Part shown: one piece after another, positions 9,656 through 18,365 of the stretch
Layout: each line of letters starts with the position of its first letter
How positions within the stretch are numbered: position 1 is the first letter of the stretch
Source: Chloroflexota bacterium
GTDB taxonomy: Bacteria; Chloroflexota; Anaerolineae; Aggregatilineales; Phototrophicaceae
NCBI GenBank assembly: GCA_028875185.1
Contig: JAPPFH010000002.1
Span: forward strand, 62,001-126,000
DNA: 64,000 bases
Reading direction: 5' to 3'
Translations under genes and position numbers: made by a program
Notes under the pieces: generated by a model
What the model saw: the letters and a program-made list of their open reading frames with translations, nothing else
Databases searched by the model: none
What the model was told of the DNA's origin: nothing

Positions 9656-11302
9656 TCAATACGTATCGGGCAAGTCATTCAAGAACAGCACCGCGTCCCC
9701 CGCCCCCAAATTGCGCTGATACCAATCCACCGATTCTTTGAGCGTATCGACCACATGAAGGCGCGACAGATCAAATGAGGTCGATTTTATCGCTTCAACT
9801 ATGGGCGCGGTCTGTGTTTTGCCTACCAGAATGATGTCTGTCGCCTGCTGCGCCGCCAGCAGTCCCAGCTTGCGGTTTTCCTCTTCATGCATGGCGCCCA
9901 ATTCAATCATGCCGGGCGTAATGAGCAGTCGCGCGCCCGTTTGATGCATTCCCAGAACCTTCAGCGCGCTGACGACGCCCTTTGGATTGGCGCTGTAGGC
10001 ATCATTGATGATGGTTATTCCGGCTGCGGTCGTTTTGAGGACGAGGCGGCTTTCAGCGGGCTGTAAGCGGCGAATGCGCATGGCGATTTCACGCAGGGGA
10101 ATCCCTTCATGGTAAGCGACGGCGATGCATAGCAATAGATTGGTCACGTTGTGCTCGCCGACGACAGCGGTCTCGATGTTGGCTCGCTCGCCCGACGGCA
10201 GGTGTTGCGCGGTGAAAGCAAGGCCATCCAGCGACTCGCGGATTTGGGTAGCGAGCCAGCTTATGCCCGCAGCGCGCGCCGCTTCCGTAGTCAATTCGCG
10301 GCTGACGGTGAGGATTGTTGCCGGATGCCCCGCCTCAGCCATTTCTCTTACATAGTCATTATCCCAATTAAAGACGGCGATTCCATTGGCTGGCGTGTTC
10401 CTAATGATCTCGTATTTCGCCCTTTTGACGCTCTCCAGCGAACCGAATCGTTCGAGGTGCTGTGGTCCAACTTCAGTGACGATAGCGATTTCGGGCGGCG
10501 TCAGCTGGCAGATACGTTCGATTTCGCCTTCGACATAGGCGCCCATCTCGCTGATGAAATACTCGGTGCGATAATCGTCTGCTAGATCGCGGTTTATCGC
10601 CAGCGAGATTCCCATCAAGGTATTGTAGCTTTTTGGCGTGGCGTAGGCGCGAAAGCGAGCGCTTAAGATGTCGCGAAGGAAGTTTTTGGTGGTTGTCTTG
10701 CCGTAGCTGCCAGTGATGCCGATGATTTTGGGGTCGATTGCCGCCAGTATGTCCGCCGCCTGACGCAGGTAGCGCCGGCGAAGCGCGCTTTCTACCGGCT
10801 GCATGATCGTGTTTCCCGCGATGAGCCACAGCGGCGCCAGAGAGAAAAAAACAAAACCGAGCGCGCTAGTAGCGGCTGCGCGGATGAGAGACGCGCTAAG
10901 CGGCAGATATATGATTGTCGCGACCAGGGTGAGCGCAAAGGCTGACGCGCCCGCCAGCCAGGCGCCAGCCAATAGCCGCTTCATTCGAGAGGTGGCGGCA
11001 ATCTTTTGCTTGACTTCAACTTGACGCAGCGGGATAACGGCAATGGCGGAGGCAATAATGGCGACAATCTGCGGCAACAGACTACCGGTCGCTTCGGACA
11101 GCAATCCGCCAATCGCCAAGCCGAGAAGCCAGGCGGCAAGCGGACGGGCGGGCAAAAGGCGCGTCCGCGCACGCAGCGCCCAACGCAAATAGCGCCCGCT
11201 CGAATATTCTTCAATCTGGTAGAAACGCGCCTGCTGATAGATTCGCAGCGAGCCGCCAAGCAGCCAGGTCGCGGCTAATACGGCGAGCGGAAACTCTGAC
11301 AT
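9656..11302 (-). CDS. murF: MurF-like ligase with N-terminal membrane domain
   Basis: 548 residues. Residues 1-180 are hydrophobic with about five probable membrane segments; the central ATP-binding motif GITGSYGKTTTKN is at 194-206, followed by the ligase signatures SEMGAY, NWDNDY, and NDAYSANPKG. MurF adds D-Ala-D-Ala to UDP-MurNAc-tripeptide. The usual soluble uridine-binding N-domain of MurF is not recognisable; the membrane region occupies its place. The gene sits upstream of ddl, which supports MurF over other Mur ligases. A role on a lipid-linked rather than UDP-linked substrate is an inference. ATG at 11302 has AGGA six bases upstream. Confidence 0.82.
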   Translation of the reverse strand: MSEFPLAVLAATWLLGGSLRIYQQARFYQIEEYSSGRYLRWALRARTRLLPARPLAAWLLGLAIGGLLSEATGSLLPQIVAIIASAIAVIPLRQVEVKQKIAATSRMKRLLAGAWLAGASAFALTLVATIIYLPLSASLIRAAATSALGFVFFSLAPLWLIAGNTIMQPVESALRRRYLRQAADILAAIDPKIIGITGSYGKTTTKNFLRDILSARFRAYATPKSYNTLMGISLAINRDLADDYRTEYFISEMGAYVEGEIERICQLTPPEIAIVTEVGPQHLERFGSLESVKRAKYEIIRNTPANGIAVFNWDNDYVREMAEAGHPATILTVSRELTTEAARAAGISWLATQIRESLDGLAFTAQHLPSGERANIETAVVGEHNVTNLLLCIAVAYHEGIPLREIAMRIRRLQPAESRLVLKTTAAGITIINDAYSANPKGVVSALKVLGMHQTGARLLITPGMIELGAMHEEENRKLGLLAAQQATDIILVGKTQTAPIVEAIKSTSFDLSRLHVVDTLKESVDWYQRNLGAGDAVLFLNDLPDTY

Positions 11303-11385
11303 TCGCCATCCTGCTTCTTGTACGCACCGTCATTATAGACTTGAACCGACCGGTCGGGAAAGCGAGGGCGACGCGACTTCGACTT

Positions 11386-12171
11386 CTAAGGTTGCGGGCA
11401 TTGAAAAAGCGCGGCCATGATGCCGGCGATTCTGTCGGGAGCGTCAAGATAGGCGTAATGCCCGGCGCCTTTGTGGACAATTAACGCCGCATCCGGAATG
11501 GCGGCTTCCAGTTTTTCGCCCGTCCAGAGCGGCGTCTCCTGATCATTGTCGCCCCAGAATAGAATGGTTGGGATGGCGACTCGTTTCGCCTGATCCAGCA
11601 GATCCTCATTGACGATATTGATCAGCGTTTGGCGCATGACCGGCGAGGCGTTTTGGTAGTCGTCTGAACCAAATCGCCGATTGTAGATTCCGCGCAGACT
11701 GGCGGCGGCGGATTGCGCGCCGAGACCCTCCAGCCCGCGGCGAAGGGATTTGTATGCGGCTAATCGAATGCGCGTATGGAGCGCCGCTTCAATCTTGATG
11801 CCCGCGCTGTTCGACAGCACGAGATTTCGAATGCGGTTGCTGTGATCTGATCCAAGAATCAAGCCGATGCGCCCGCCCAGCGAGTGACCGAAGTAGTGTA
11901 TTTCGCTGAGATGTTGGCGATCCAGGTAGGCGAGGCAGAATGCCGCATAATCAAAAATGCTGAAGGGCGCGGGCGGCTCATCGCTTTCGCCGAATCCGGG
12001 CAGGTCAATCAGGTGACATTGGTATCCGAGACGGCTCAAGCGATCGGCGAGCGGTTGCAATAGCTCTATGCTCGCGCCCCAGCCATGAATCATGAGCACC
12101 GGCGCGCCGTCGCCCACGATGGATGCTCTTATGCTGATGCCATTTATTGTGATCTTGCCACTATGATCCAC
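11386..12171 (-). CDS. Alpha/beta hydrolase
   Basis: 261 residues of the alpha/beta-hydrolase fold. The oxyanion-hole motif HGWGAS is at 29-34, the nucleophile elbow GHSLGG contains Ser97, the acid is in WGDNDQETP (about 208-210), and the catalytic His is His238 in GAGHYAYLD. No signal peptide is seen. The substrate is not known. It starts six bases after the TIGR03960 radical SAM gene (GTG start) and ends 83 bases before murF, so it may be transcribed with both. Confidence 0.85.
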   Translation of the reverse strand: MDHSGKITINGISIRASIVGDGAPVLMIHGWGASIELLQPLADRLSRLGYQCHLIDLPGFGESDEPPAPFSIFDYAAFCLAYLDRQHLSEIHYFGHSLGGRIGLILGSDHSNRIRNLVLSNSAGIKIEAALHTRIRLAAYKSLRRGLEGLGAQSAAASLRGIYNRRFGSDDYQNASPVMRQTLINIVNEDLLDQAKRVAIPTILFWGDNDQETPLWTGEKLEAAIPDAALIVHKGAGHYAYLDAPDRIAGIMAALFQCPQP

Positions 12172-12177
12172 AGATCG

Positions 12178-14118
12178 CTAGCCAATTGCGCTTAGGGGTA
12201 TGGCGGCTTGGCGGCCGCGCTTTCTTTCGCTGATTGGCTTCACTGGCGGGCATTCCCAAGCCATATCTTCGGTCGTGGATCGTTCTTTGGCGAACTTGGG
12301 CAGGATCCCGCAGGCGAAGCATTTATCGCGGCAATCGACCCGCGTCTCGCGCTTGACGCTCATCAGGTAATCTTCGCGCAGGAACTTCTTGTGGATGCCG
12401 ACATCAATATGATCCCAGGGGAAGACTTCGTCCAGATCGCGCTCGCGGAAATTATAGAAATTCGGATCAATGCCGGATTCTTCAAATGCCCGAAGCCAAC
12501 TGCCGTGCCGGTGCTGATCGCCCCAGGCGTCAAATTTGCAGCCGAGCTCCCATGCGAGCCGAATCACACGGCCCAACCGGCGATCACCGCGGCTGAGCCA
12601 GCCCTCAAATTCGCTGTCTTCGTAGTTGTTCCAACGCAGATGCATGCCGCCTCGGCGCATCTGCCGCTTCAGCATACGCTGCTTGCGGTCGACGCTTTCG
12701 CGCTTATCTTGCGGCGCCCATTGGAAGGGTGTGTGCGGCTTGGGGATGAAGGTGCTAACGCCAACATTCAGCGTCGCCTTCTTGCCCAAGATGCGCGTGC
12801 CTTCCGCCAGCGTTTTGACGCACAAGTCAATTATCGCTTGCACATCTTCGACGGTCTCTTCCGGATGACCGATCATGAAATAAAACTTGATCGTGCGCCA
12901 GCCTCTTGAGTAAACATCGCGAGCCGTTTGCAGCACCTGTTCATCGGGAACGTATTTGTTAATCAGGTCGCGCATTTTTTCGGTCGCCGCTTCAGGCGCG
13001 AAGGTGAAGCCGCTGCGGCGTGTGCCGCCAATCTTTTCCAGCAGATCGGCGCTGGCGCTTTCGATGCGCAGGCTCGGCAAGCTGAGGCTGAGGCCCGCGT
13101 CCTTGTAAACGCGGTTGACTTCTTCCGCCAGTTCCTCGACCCAGGCATAATCCGATGAAGACAAGCTTAGCAGGCTGATCTCTTCGAATCCGGTATGCTC
13201 GACGATCTCGGCAATGGCGGACATGATCTCACTTACAGGCCGCTCGCGCACCGGGCGCGTCACCATGCCGGCGTGGCAGAAGCGGCAGCCTCGCGTACAG
13301 CCGCGCATGATTTCAATCGGCGCGCGGTTGTGCACCGTGTCTATATTGGGCACGATGAACTTGGTGAAGGGCTTGGGCAGGGTGACGACGATTCGTTTCA
13401 GCACACGAGCGGGGAAGCCAGGCTGGTTGGGCGAAATTGAACGGACCGTGCCATCATCGTTGTATTCCACGTCATAAAAGCGCGGTACGTACATGCCTTG
13501 AATCTTGGCGATTTCGCGCAGTTGCTCTTGTCGGGACGCCCCGCGCAGCTTGCCGACAGCGCGGGCGACCTCGACGATGATTTCTTCGCCTTCGCCGATG
13601 ACAAAGGCGTCGATGAAATCAGCCATCGGCTCGGGATTGAAACAGGCGTGGCCGCCGGCGATCACCAAGGAGTGGCTCTCGTCGCGGTCTCGGCTCAAGA
13701 CTGGCAGACCAGCCAGATCAAGCAGATTGACCGCATTGGAATAAAGCTGCTCATAGGGCAGGCTGATGCCCAGCAGGTCGAAGTTGCGTACCGGTTGTTT
13801 GTTCTCCAGCGAGTAAAGCGGAATATCTCGCTCCCGCATCAGCGCTTCCATGTCCAGCCAGGGCGAGAAGACGCGCTCCGCCAGCATATCGGGCTCGAGA
13901 TTCACTTGATTGTAGAGATTCATGATGCCCAGATTCGACATGCCCAGGTCATAAATATCGGGGAAAGCCAAGGCGACCTTGATATCGATGCCAGCCCAGT
14001 CCTTGGCTACACTGTTGTATTCGCCACCGACATAGCGACCCGGTTTTTCCACGCTCAGCAGGTGGCGTTCCAGTTCGCTCTCTATGCGTCGTGGGTCCAT
14101 AATAGACGCGCTAACCAT
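12178..14118 (-). CDS. B12-binding-type radical SAM protein, TIGR03960 family
   Basis: 646 residues. The N-terminal half resembles a cobalamin-binding-like Rossmann domain, and the radical SAM cluster motif CTRGCRFCHAG follows in the middle with GGTRRSGFTFAPEAAT, PDEQVL and IGHPEETVEDVQ. A C-terminal Cys motif CRDKCFACGILP is present. This family is usually encoded next to or fused with the TIGR03936 protein; here that partner lies 1.6 kb upstream past psuG. The reaction is not known. The ATG at 14118 is chosen because GAGAGG precedes it by about six bases and homologues start near MDPRRIE; a longer reading frame upstream lacks family similarity. Confidence 0.87.
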   Translation of the reverse strand: MVSASIMDPRRIESELERHLLSVEKPGRYVGGEYNSVAKDWAGIDIKVALAFPDIYDLGMSNLGIMNLYNQVNLEPDMLAERVFSPWLDMEALMRERDIPLYSLENKQPVRNFDLLGISLPYEQLYSNAVNLLDLAGLPVLSRDRDESHSLVIAGGHACFNPEPMADFIDAFVIGEGEEIIVEVARAVGKLRGASRQEQLREIAKIQGMYVPRFYDVEYNDDGTVRSISPNQPGFPARVLKRIVVTLPKPFTKFIVPNIDTVHNRAPIEIMRGCTRGCRFCHAGMVTRPVRERPVSEIMSAIAEIVEHTGFEEISLLSLSSSDYAWVEELAEEVNRVYKDAGLSLSLPSLRIESASADLLEKIGGTRRSGFTFAPEAATEKMRDLINKYVPDEQVLQTARDVYSRGWRTIKFYFMIGHPEETVEDVQAIIDLCVKTLAEGTRILGKKATLNVGVSTFIPKPHTPFQWAPQDKRESVDRKQRMLKRQMRRGGMHLRWNNYEDSEFEGWLSRGDRRLGRVIRLAWELGCKFDAWGDQHRHGSWLRAFEESGIDPNFYNFRERDLDEVFPWDHIDVGIHKKFLREDYLMSVKRETRVDCRDKCFACGILPKFAKERSTTEDMAWECPPVKPISERKRGRQAAIPLSAIG

Positions 14119-14147
14119 TTCCGCCTCTCGTCTACTGCGCAAAGTCG

Positions 14148-14176
14148 AGTATAACCTATGGCAATTCCATTGTATA
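14148..14176 (-). promoter_or_regulatory. Candidate promoter of the TIGR03960 gene
   Basis: On the minus strand TATACA, a 17-base spacer and TATACT lie about 30 bases before the start codon. The region is divergent with the DinB gene. Confidence 0.45.
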
Positions 14177-14206
14177 GCGATTCTAGCGACAGGGAGCGCG
14201 ATTCGC

Positions 14207-14704
14207 ATGAACCTAAAGCAGGTCAGGACTCTATTCGATTATCACTACGCGTCGTTTGACCGTATTCGCGGTTGCGCCGCCGCGCTGTCTCACGAGCAGT
14301 TCGTTGCCGGTTCGAGCTATTCTGTCGGCTCGGTCCGCAATCAGCTGGCGCATTGTCTGATGGTCGACATTCGCTGGCTCGCGCGGCTCAATCGGCAGCC
14401 GCCGCCGGAAATGGAATACGCCGATTTCCCCGATCAAGCGACTCTTTGGCGCGAATGGGGAGAAGTCCAAGAGCAGGTGATGGCTTATGTCAATCGGCTA
14501 AACGCGGAGGAACTTGACGAAGTCGTCGATTTGGAATTCCCCGAGCGAGGTGGATTGCGCCGCAGCCGTCGCTGGCAGATCCTGTTTCACATGGTTAATC
14601 ATGGCACGGATCACCGGGCGCAAATCCTGGCGCTGCTTGCCGGTTTCGGCGCCGCGACTTTCGAACAGGATTTGATGCTGCATCTGTGGTCGACAGAGGG
14701 ATAG
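14207..14704 (+). CDS. DinB family protein
   Basis: 165 residues forming a four-helix DinB/YfiT-like fold. The probable metal-binding histidines are His in NQLAHCLM near residue 46 and the pair in HMVNHGTDHRAQ near the C-terminus. Family members are divalent-metal hydrolases or thiol-transferase-like proteins; the substrate here is not known. ATG at 14207 follows AGGGAG with good spacing. The gene is divergent from the TIGR03960 gene and convergent with psuG, four bases apart. Confidence 0.85.
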   Translation: MNLKQVRTLFDYHYASFDRIRGCAAALSHEQFVAGSSYSVGSVRNQLAHCLMVDIRWLARLNRQPPPEMEYADFPDQATLWREWGEVQEQVMAYVNRLNAEELDEVVDLEFPERGGLRRSRRWQILFHMVNHGTDHRAQILALLAGFGAATFEQDLMLHLWSTEG

Positions 14705-14708
14705 CGTC

Positions 14709-15620
14709 TTAGCGCCGTTTTAATTCGCGGGCGATTTCGCCGGCAATGCGCGAGTTGTTGATGAGCAGCGCGATGTTCGCCTTCATGGACGCGCCCTTGG
14801 TCAATTCGCTCACGCGGTTGAGCATAAAGGGCGTAATGTCTTTGCCCCCAATGCCAGACGCTTCAGCCTCGCGCGTTGCCTGCGCGATCGCGGCTTCGGC
14901 TGCGTCGTTACCGATCGCTAGATCCACCGGCGCCGGAACCGCAACCAGAATGCCATTCTGAGCGCCGAGCGCTTCAGCCGCTCGAATGATGGCGGCAGCT
15001 TCAGCGGCGGATTCTATGCGTTGATCAATCGGCAGAGTTGCGCGCGCTGAATAAAAAGCCGGCAAACGATCGGTGCGAAAACCGAGCACCGGAACGCCGT
15101 TCGTTTCCAACACCTCAAGCGTCAGCGGCAGGTCCAAGATCGATTTCGCCCCGGAAGACACGACGGTCACCGGCGTTTGACCAAGCTCGGTCAGATCAGC
15201 TGATATATCGTGGGGCTGGCCACGATGCACGCCGCCGATGCCGCCAGTTGCGAACACCTTGATGCCCGCCATGTTGGCGACGATCATCGTGCCGGCGACG
15301 GTTGTGGCGCCGTTTTCTCCCAGCGCGATCGCGATCGCCAAATCTCGCCGGCTGCATTTTCGTACGCTGTCCGCGGGCAATTGCGCCAGCGCTTCAATGT
15401 TGTCAGCTGTGATTCCAACGGTGATCGCGCCTTCTAGAATGGCGATGGTCGCCGGAACAGCGGCGGATTCGCGTACCGCCGCTTCCATCGCCAACGCGGT
15501 CTCGACATTGGTTGGGTAGGGCAGGCCGTGCGTGATCAGCGTTGATTCGAGCGCGACAACGGGTATCCCGCTGGTTAACGCAGCCTGCACTTCATTGTTG
15601 ATGGTTAAGGGATAATTCAT
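14709..15620 (-). CDS. psuG: Pseudouridine-5'-phosphate glycosidase
   Basis: 303 residues. The enzyme splits pseudouridine 5'-phosphate into uracil and ribose 5-phosphate. Signatures seen are PVVALESTLITHGLPYP at the N-terminus, GVHRGQPHDISADLTEL with SSGAKSILDLPLTLE in the middle, and GKDITPFMLNRVSELTKG near the end. Length and motifs fit the family throughout. No PsuK kinase is adjacent, so the source of pseudouridine phosphate is not seen in this window. It lies between the separated TIGR03936 and TIGR03960 genes. Confidence 0.95.
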   Translation of the reverse strand: MNYPLTINNEVQAALTSGIPVVALESTLITHGLPYPTNVETALAMEAAVRESAAVPATIAILEGAITVGITADNIEALAQLPADSVRKCSRRDLAIAIALGENGATTVAGTMIVANMAGIKVFATGGIGGVHRGQPHDISADLTELGQTPVTVVSSGAKSILDLPLTLEVLETNGVPVLGFRTDRLPAFYSARATLPIDQRIESAAEAAAIIRAAEALGAQNGILVAVPAPVDLAIGNDAAEAAIAQATREAEASGIGGKDITPFMLNRVSELTKGASMKANIALLINNSRIAGEIARELKRR

Positions 15621-15665
15621 GCGCTTGTCTTTCTTAACTGTTCAGGCGGGAGAGCCACACCTGTC

Positions 15666-15696
15666 GGTCGGCGTCTGCGCGACCTCGCCCCTACAA
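15666..15696. repeat. Short intergenic repeat, copy 1
   Basis: Reverse-complement copy of the TGTAGGGGCGGGTCGC... family: read on the minus strand it gives TGTAGGGGCGAGGTCGCGCA then GACGCCGACC. It lies between psuG and the TIGR03936 gene. Confidence 0.45.
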
Positions 15697-15735
15697 CGCT
15701 TGTTTGGCGGGCGACCTGATTGGACGAGCGCGCGA

Positions 15736-16398
15736 CTAGTCGTCTAGCATATGCAGCTTGAATCGGTGCACGCTGTGATGCATTTGAGACAGGCCAAGAT
15801 GCTCGAGCAGATGGTCAGGTCGCAAGTTGCCGCGCTCGCCGATGGAGAGATGCGCCAGGAGGTCGCCGCTGCCGTCGAGATGGAGTCCCAAAATCAAAGG
15901 CCGGATGTCCATGACGCTGCGCTTGCGGCGGCGCACGCGGTCGACGATGATTGACTTGCGGCTTAGCAATTTGTCAATCTTTCGCTGCAGCAGGGGACCA
16001 TCGATTTCGTCCAGAAACTGAATGCGGTATTCGGCGCTGATCAATAAGGCCTGCGGGTTGGACGCGCGCTTGTCAACTTCAACGATAGCGCCGATTGTCA
16101 AGCCGGCTGGCGACACCGACAGCAGTCGTTCCCGCAATTCATCTTGGCGCAATGCGATGCGCTCGCGCAGTGAAATCTCGAGGATTTCGCAGTCGCTGGA
16201 AACGCCGAGCGGCAGCGGCATCGCCAGAGAAATGCGCGGACGCGTGTTGAATCCCTTGGTGTAGAGAATCGGAAGGTGGGCGCGCCGCAAGACGCGCTCC
16301 CAGATTTTGGCTGTGTCCAGATTGCTTGTGTATATGAGCGGTCCCGATTTGCCAAACGTAAGCCGCAGACGCTGAGCGACCGGCGAAAGATGGCTCAT
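15736..16398 (-). CDS. TIGR03936 family radical-SAM-associated protein (DUF2344)
   Basis: 220 residues. The N-terminus RLRLTFGKSGPLIYTSNLD and the stretch GFNTRPRISLAMPLPLGVSS are typical of TIGR03936, a protein that accompanies TIGR03960 radical SAM enzymes and is often fused to them. The function is unknown. ATG at 16398 follows GGGGTGATC; an in-frame ATG 30 bases upstream is the alternative. It is probably cotranscribed with psuG 115 bases downstream, and is divergent from the small membrane gene at 16479. Confidence 0.82.
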   Translation of the reverse strand: MSHLSPVAQRLRLTFGKSGPLIYTSNLDTAKIWERVLRRAHLPILYTKGFNTRPRISLAMPLPLGVSSDCEILEISLRERIALRQDELRERLLSVSPAGLTIGAIVEVDKRASNPQALLISAEYRIQFLDEIDGPLLQRKIDKLLSRKSIIVDRVRRRKRSVMDIRPLILGLHLDGSGDLLAHLSIGERGNLRPDHLLEHLGLSQMHHSVHRFKLHMLDD

Positions 16399-16478
16399 AT
16401 GTTCGATCACCCCGCTGGAAAACCGCAAGACCTTAAGCTATTATATGATATGCTGAGGACCGAATCGATGGAAGGTGT

Positions 16479-16955
16479 ATGAGCCAGCAAGCCGAGCCCA
16501 GCGATGACGCGCTGAATCAGCGTCAGTTGGAACTTGGGCGCGCTGCGCGGCGCAGAGTGCGGTTCAGCGTACTATTGCCGTTTGCCTTGCTGTTGGTTTT
16601 GCTTGTCGCTATCGTCGTGGTGGTGATGTCCTTGCGGTCGCCCGCGCAAGTTGCGCTGCTTTCCGACTCGATGTTGACGGCGCTTGTGCTCTGCCCGCTG
16701 GTGATTTGTATGTTTCCGCTCGTGATCCTCAGCCTGGGATTGGTGTCGCTTGTGAACCGCTGGCATCCGAAGTCGCGCTCGCCATTGCGGCGTCTGGAGG
16801 GTTGGACAGCGGCGATGGAGCAAAATGCTGAAAGCTGGCTGGGAAATGTGGATGAACGCGTTTTGAATTGGGCTTTGAAGCTGGCGCCGTTGCGCGAATT
16901 ACTAAGGGCTTTTGAAGCGCCGGCAGCAGAGTCAAGTGATGAGGGAATCGAATGA
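16479..16955 (+). CDS. Hypothetical two-helix membrane protein
   Basis: 158 residues, not recognised. A basic N-terminus (RAARRRVR) leads into a strong hydrophobic segment at about 28-51, and a second one is at about 64-91. The C-terminal 60 residues are soluble and predicted helical, with WTAAMEQNAESW and VDERVLNWALKLAPLREL. The stop overlaps the next start by four bases (ATGA), so the two proteins are translationally coupled and may act together in the membrane. GGAAGG lies just upstream of the ATG. Confidence 0.7.
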   Translation: MSQQAEPSDDALNQRQLELGRAARRRVRFSVLLPFALLLVLLVAIVVVVMSLRSPAQVALLSDSMLTALVLCPLVICMFPLVILSLGLVSLVNRWHPKSRSPLRRLEGWTAAMEQNAESWLGNVDERVLNWALKLAPLRELLRAFEAPAAESSDEGIE

Positions 16956-17224
16956 GCAGCTCCGATGGCGTTCAAAGCAACAACAACTTGAATGAGCGAA
17001 AAGCTCGCATAATCGCCGCGGGCGCGGCATTAGGCGCGGCGCTCGGCTTGCTTTCGAGCTACCTTTACACCCGCGCGGCCGAGGAGGCTGGCAACCAGGA
17101 CGCCGGCGCGCCCAGCTCCGTTTCAACCGGGCAGGCGCTGGCAATCCTCCTGGCTATCTTGGGCCTCGTGCGCCAAATTGCGGAATTGGGCAAGCCTAAA
17201 GAAGACGACAAGTCCGGAAAGTAA
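16952..17224 (+). CDS. Small hypothetical membrane protein
   Basis: 90 residues, not recognised. One Gly/Ala-rich hydrophobic segment is at about residues 21-41 (IIAAGAALGAALGLLSSYLY) and a second, Leu/Ile-rich one near 60-76. The C-terminus is charged (KPKEDDKSGK). It is coupled to the upstream membrane gene by an ATGA overlap and lies six bases before yedK. Confidence 0.65.
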   Translation: MSSSDGVQSNNNLNERKARIIAAGAALGAALGLLSSYLYTRAAEEAGNQDAGAPSSVSTGQALAILLAILGLVRQIAELGKPKEDDKSGK

Positions 17225-17230
17225 AAGGCT

Positions 17231-17920
17231 ATGTGTGGACGATTTACCTTGACGGCGGACGCCGAATCCATCCAGCAGGCTTTCAATCTCGACGATGTCG
17301 CTGGCTGGCGCGCGCCGCGATACAATATCGCCCCGACGCAGCAAGTAGCCGTCATCACTGATCGCGAGCCGAAACGTCTGTCCTTCATGACGTGGGGGCT
17401 GGCGCCCTCTTGGGCGAAGGATCCAAAGAGCGGCGGTCGTATGATAAATGCCCGCTCTGAGACGGCGGCGGAGAAACCGTCATTTCGCGCCGCTTTCAAA
17501 CGCCGGCGCTGCTTGATCCCGGCGGACGGCTATTACGAATGGACCAAGCGGGGCAAGCAGAAATTTCCGATGTATATTCAACATAGCGAGCGCGACATAT
17601 TCGCCTTCGCCGGCTTATGGGAAAGCTGGAAGCAGCCGGACGGAGCGTGGCTGCAGACCTGCGCGATTCTAACCACCGACGCCAATGAAAAGGTGCGCCC
17701 GATCCATCACAGGATGACTGTGATTGTCGAGCCAGACGATTACGATACCTGGTTGGCGCCGCGCGAACTGCAGCCGCCCGAGTGGCAGCCGCTGATGGCA
17801 GGACCGCGCTCCGGTCAGCTGAAGTTTCACGAAGTATCTACTCAGGTAAATCGACCCGCGAATGACAACCCGACGCTAGTGGCGCCGCATGATGCGCTGG
17901 ACCAGCACAGCCTGCTCTGA
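17231..17920 (+). CDS. yedK: SOS response-associated peptidase YedK/HMCES (SRAP) family
   Basis: 229 residues. SRAP proteins crosslink to abasic sites in single-stranded DNA through Cys2 and so protect replication. The N-terminus is MCGRFTLT, with Cys2 exposed after Met removal. Other conserved parts are YNIAPTQ (DNA-binding Asn), NARSET, CLIPADGYYEW with the catalytic Glu, and the IHHRMTVI histidine. The catalytic set is complete. It lies at the end of a plus-strand group after two small membrane genes; no LexA-like box was recognised upstream. Confidence 0.95.
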   Translation: MCGRFTLTADAESIQQAFNLDDVAGWRAPRYNIAPTQQVAVITDREPKRLSFMTWGLAPSWAKDPKSGGRMINARSETAAEKPSFRAAFKRRRCLIPADGYYEWTKRGKQKFPMYIQHSERDIFAFAGLWESWKQPDGAWLQTCAILTTDANEKVRPIHHRMTVIVEPDDYDTWLAPRELQPPEWQPLMAGPRSGQLKFHEVSTQVNRPANDNPTLVAPHDALDQHSLL

Positions 17921-17921
17921 T

Positions 17922-18053
17922 CTAACCCGGCAATCGCGTGAGCATTGCGGCGATCAAGAGCGCCACTGAAGCGACAGCCATCACAAGCTGAATGACGATC
18001 AGCATTCTCGGCAACCGCGGCGGTTTTGCTACTGACTCTTGCCGGTCAAGCAA
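17922..18053 (-). CDS. Candidate 43-residue single-helix membrane protein
   Basis: A short minus-strand reading frame with a TTG start at 18053, preceded by AGGAG at nine-base spacing. The product has a basic, Pro-rich N-terminal half (AKPPRLPR) and one hydrophobic helix (MLIVIQLVMAVASVALLIAA) near the C-terminus. It converges with yedK with one base between stops. No family is recognised. Support is the ribosome-binding site and the helix only, so it may be chance. Confidence 0.35.
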   Translation of the reverse strand: MLDRQESVAKPPRLPRMLIVIQLVMAVASVALLIAAMLTRLPG

Positions 18054-18365
18054 GCTAGGTATCTCCTACAGGTTGGGATGGTGGCGGAGTTGGGAAGTGT
18101 TGGTTCGAGAGGTCAAGCCATCGGCTCGCCCGTACACGGCGTCGATAATTTGCGAACTCACTTTGAGTTGCAATTATATCTCGCTGACCTCTGTATTTGC
18201 TCGGTGTCCTCGGTGGATAATAGCCGGTATAAGCTTCGCAAATGGGGACTATCCCGGCGGTTTCCAATTCCGTTCATGCGCGCCTGGTTGGTGAATGTAT
18301 AGCGCAATGGTAAACTGAAGCTGTCGAATGGGCTTAATTGATAGTGAGGCAAGCAAGCGCTAGCT
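18054..18365. other. Non-coding stretch upstream of the HdrD-like gene
   Basis: About 310 bases with no credible gene. Around 18190-18225 it holds a fragment reading CGGTGTCCTCGGTGG that recurs in altered form near 24500. The promoter candidate of the downstream gene is at 18288-18316. Confidence 0.5.
18288..18316 (+). promoter_or_regulatory. Candidate promoter of the HdrD-like gene
   Basis: TTGGTG, a 17-base spacer and TAAACT, with TGG directly before the -10 (extended -10). The start codon is 50 bases downstream. Confidence 0.45.

Noticed and set aside
17990..18360. tRNA in the gap before the HdrD-like gene
   Set aside because: A GGTTCGAG stretch was checked but no acceptor stem or anticodon arm can be drawn around it.
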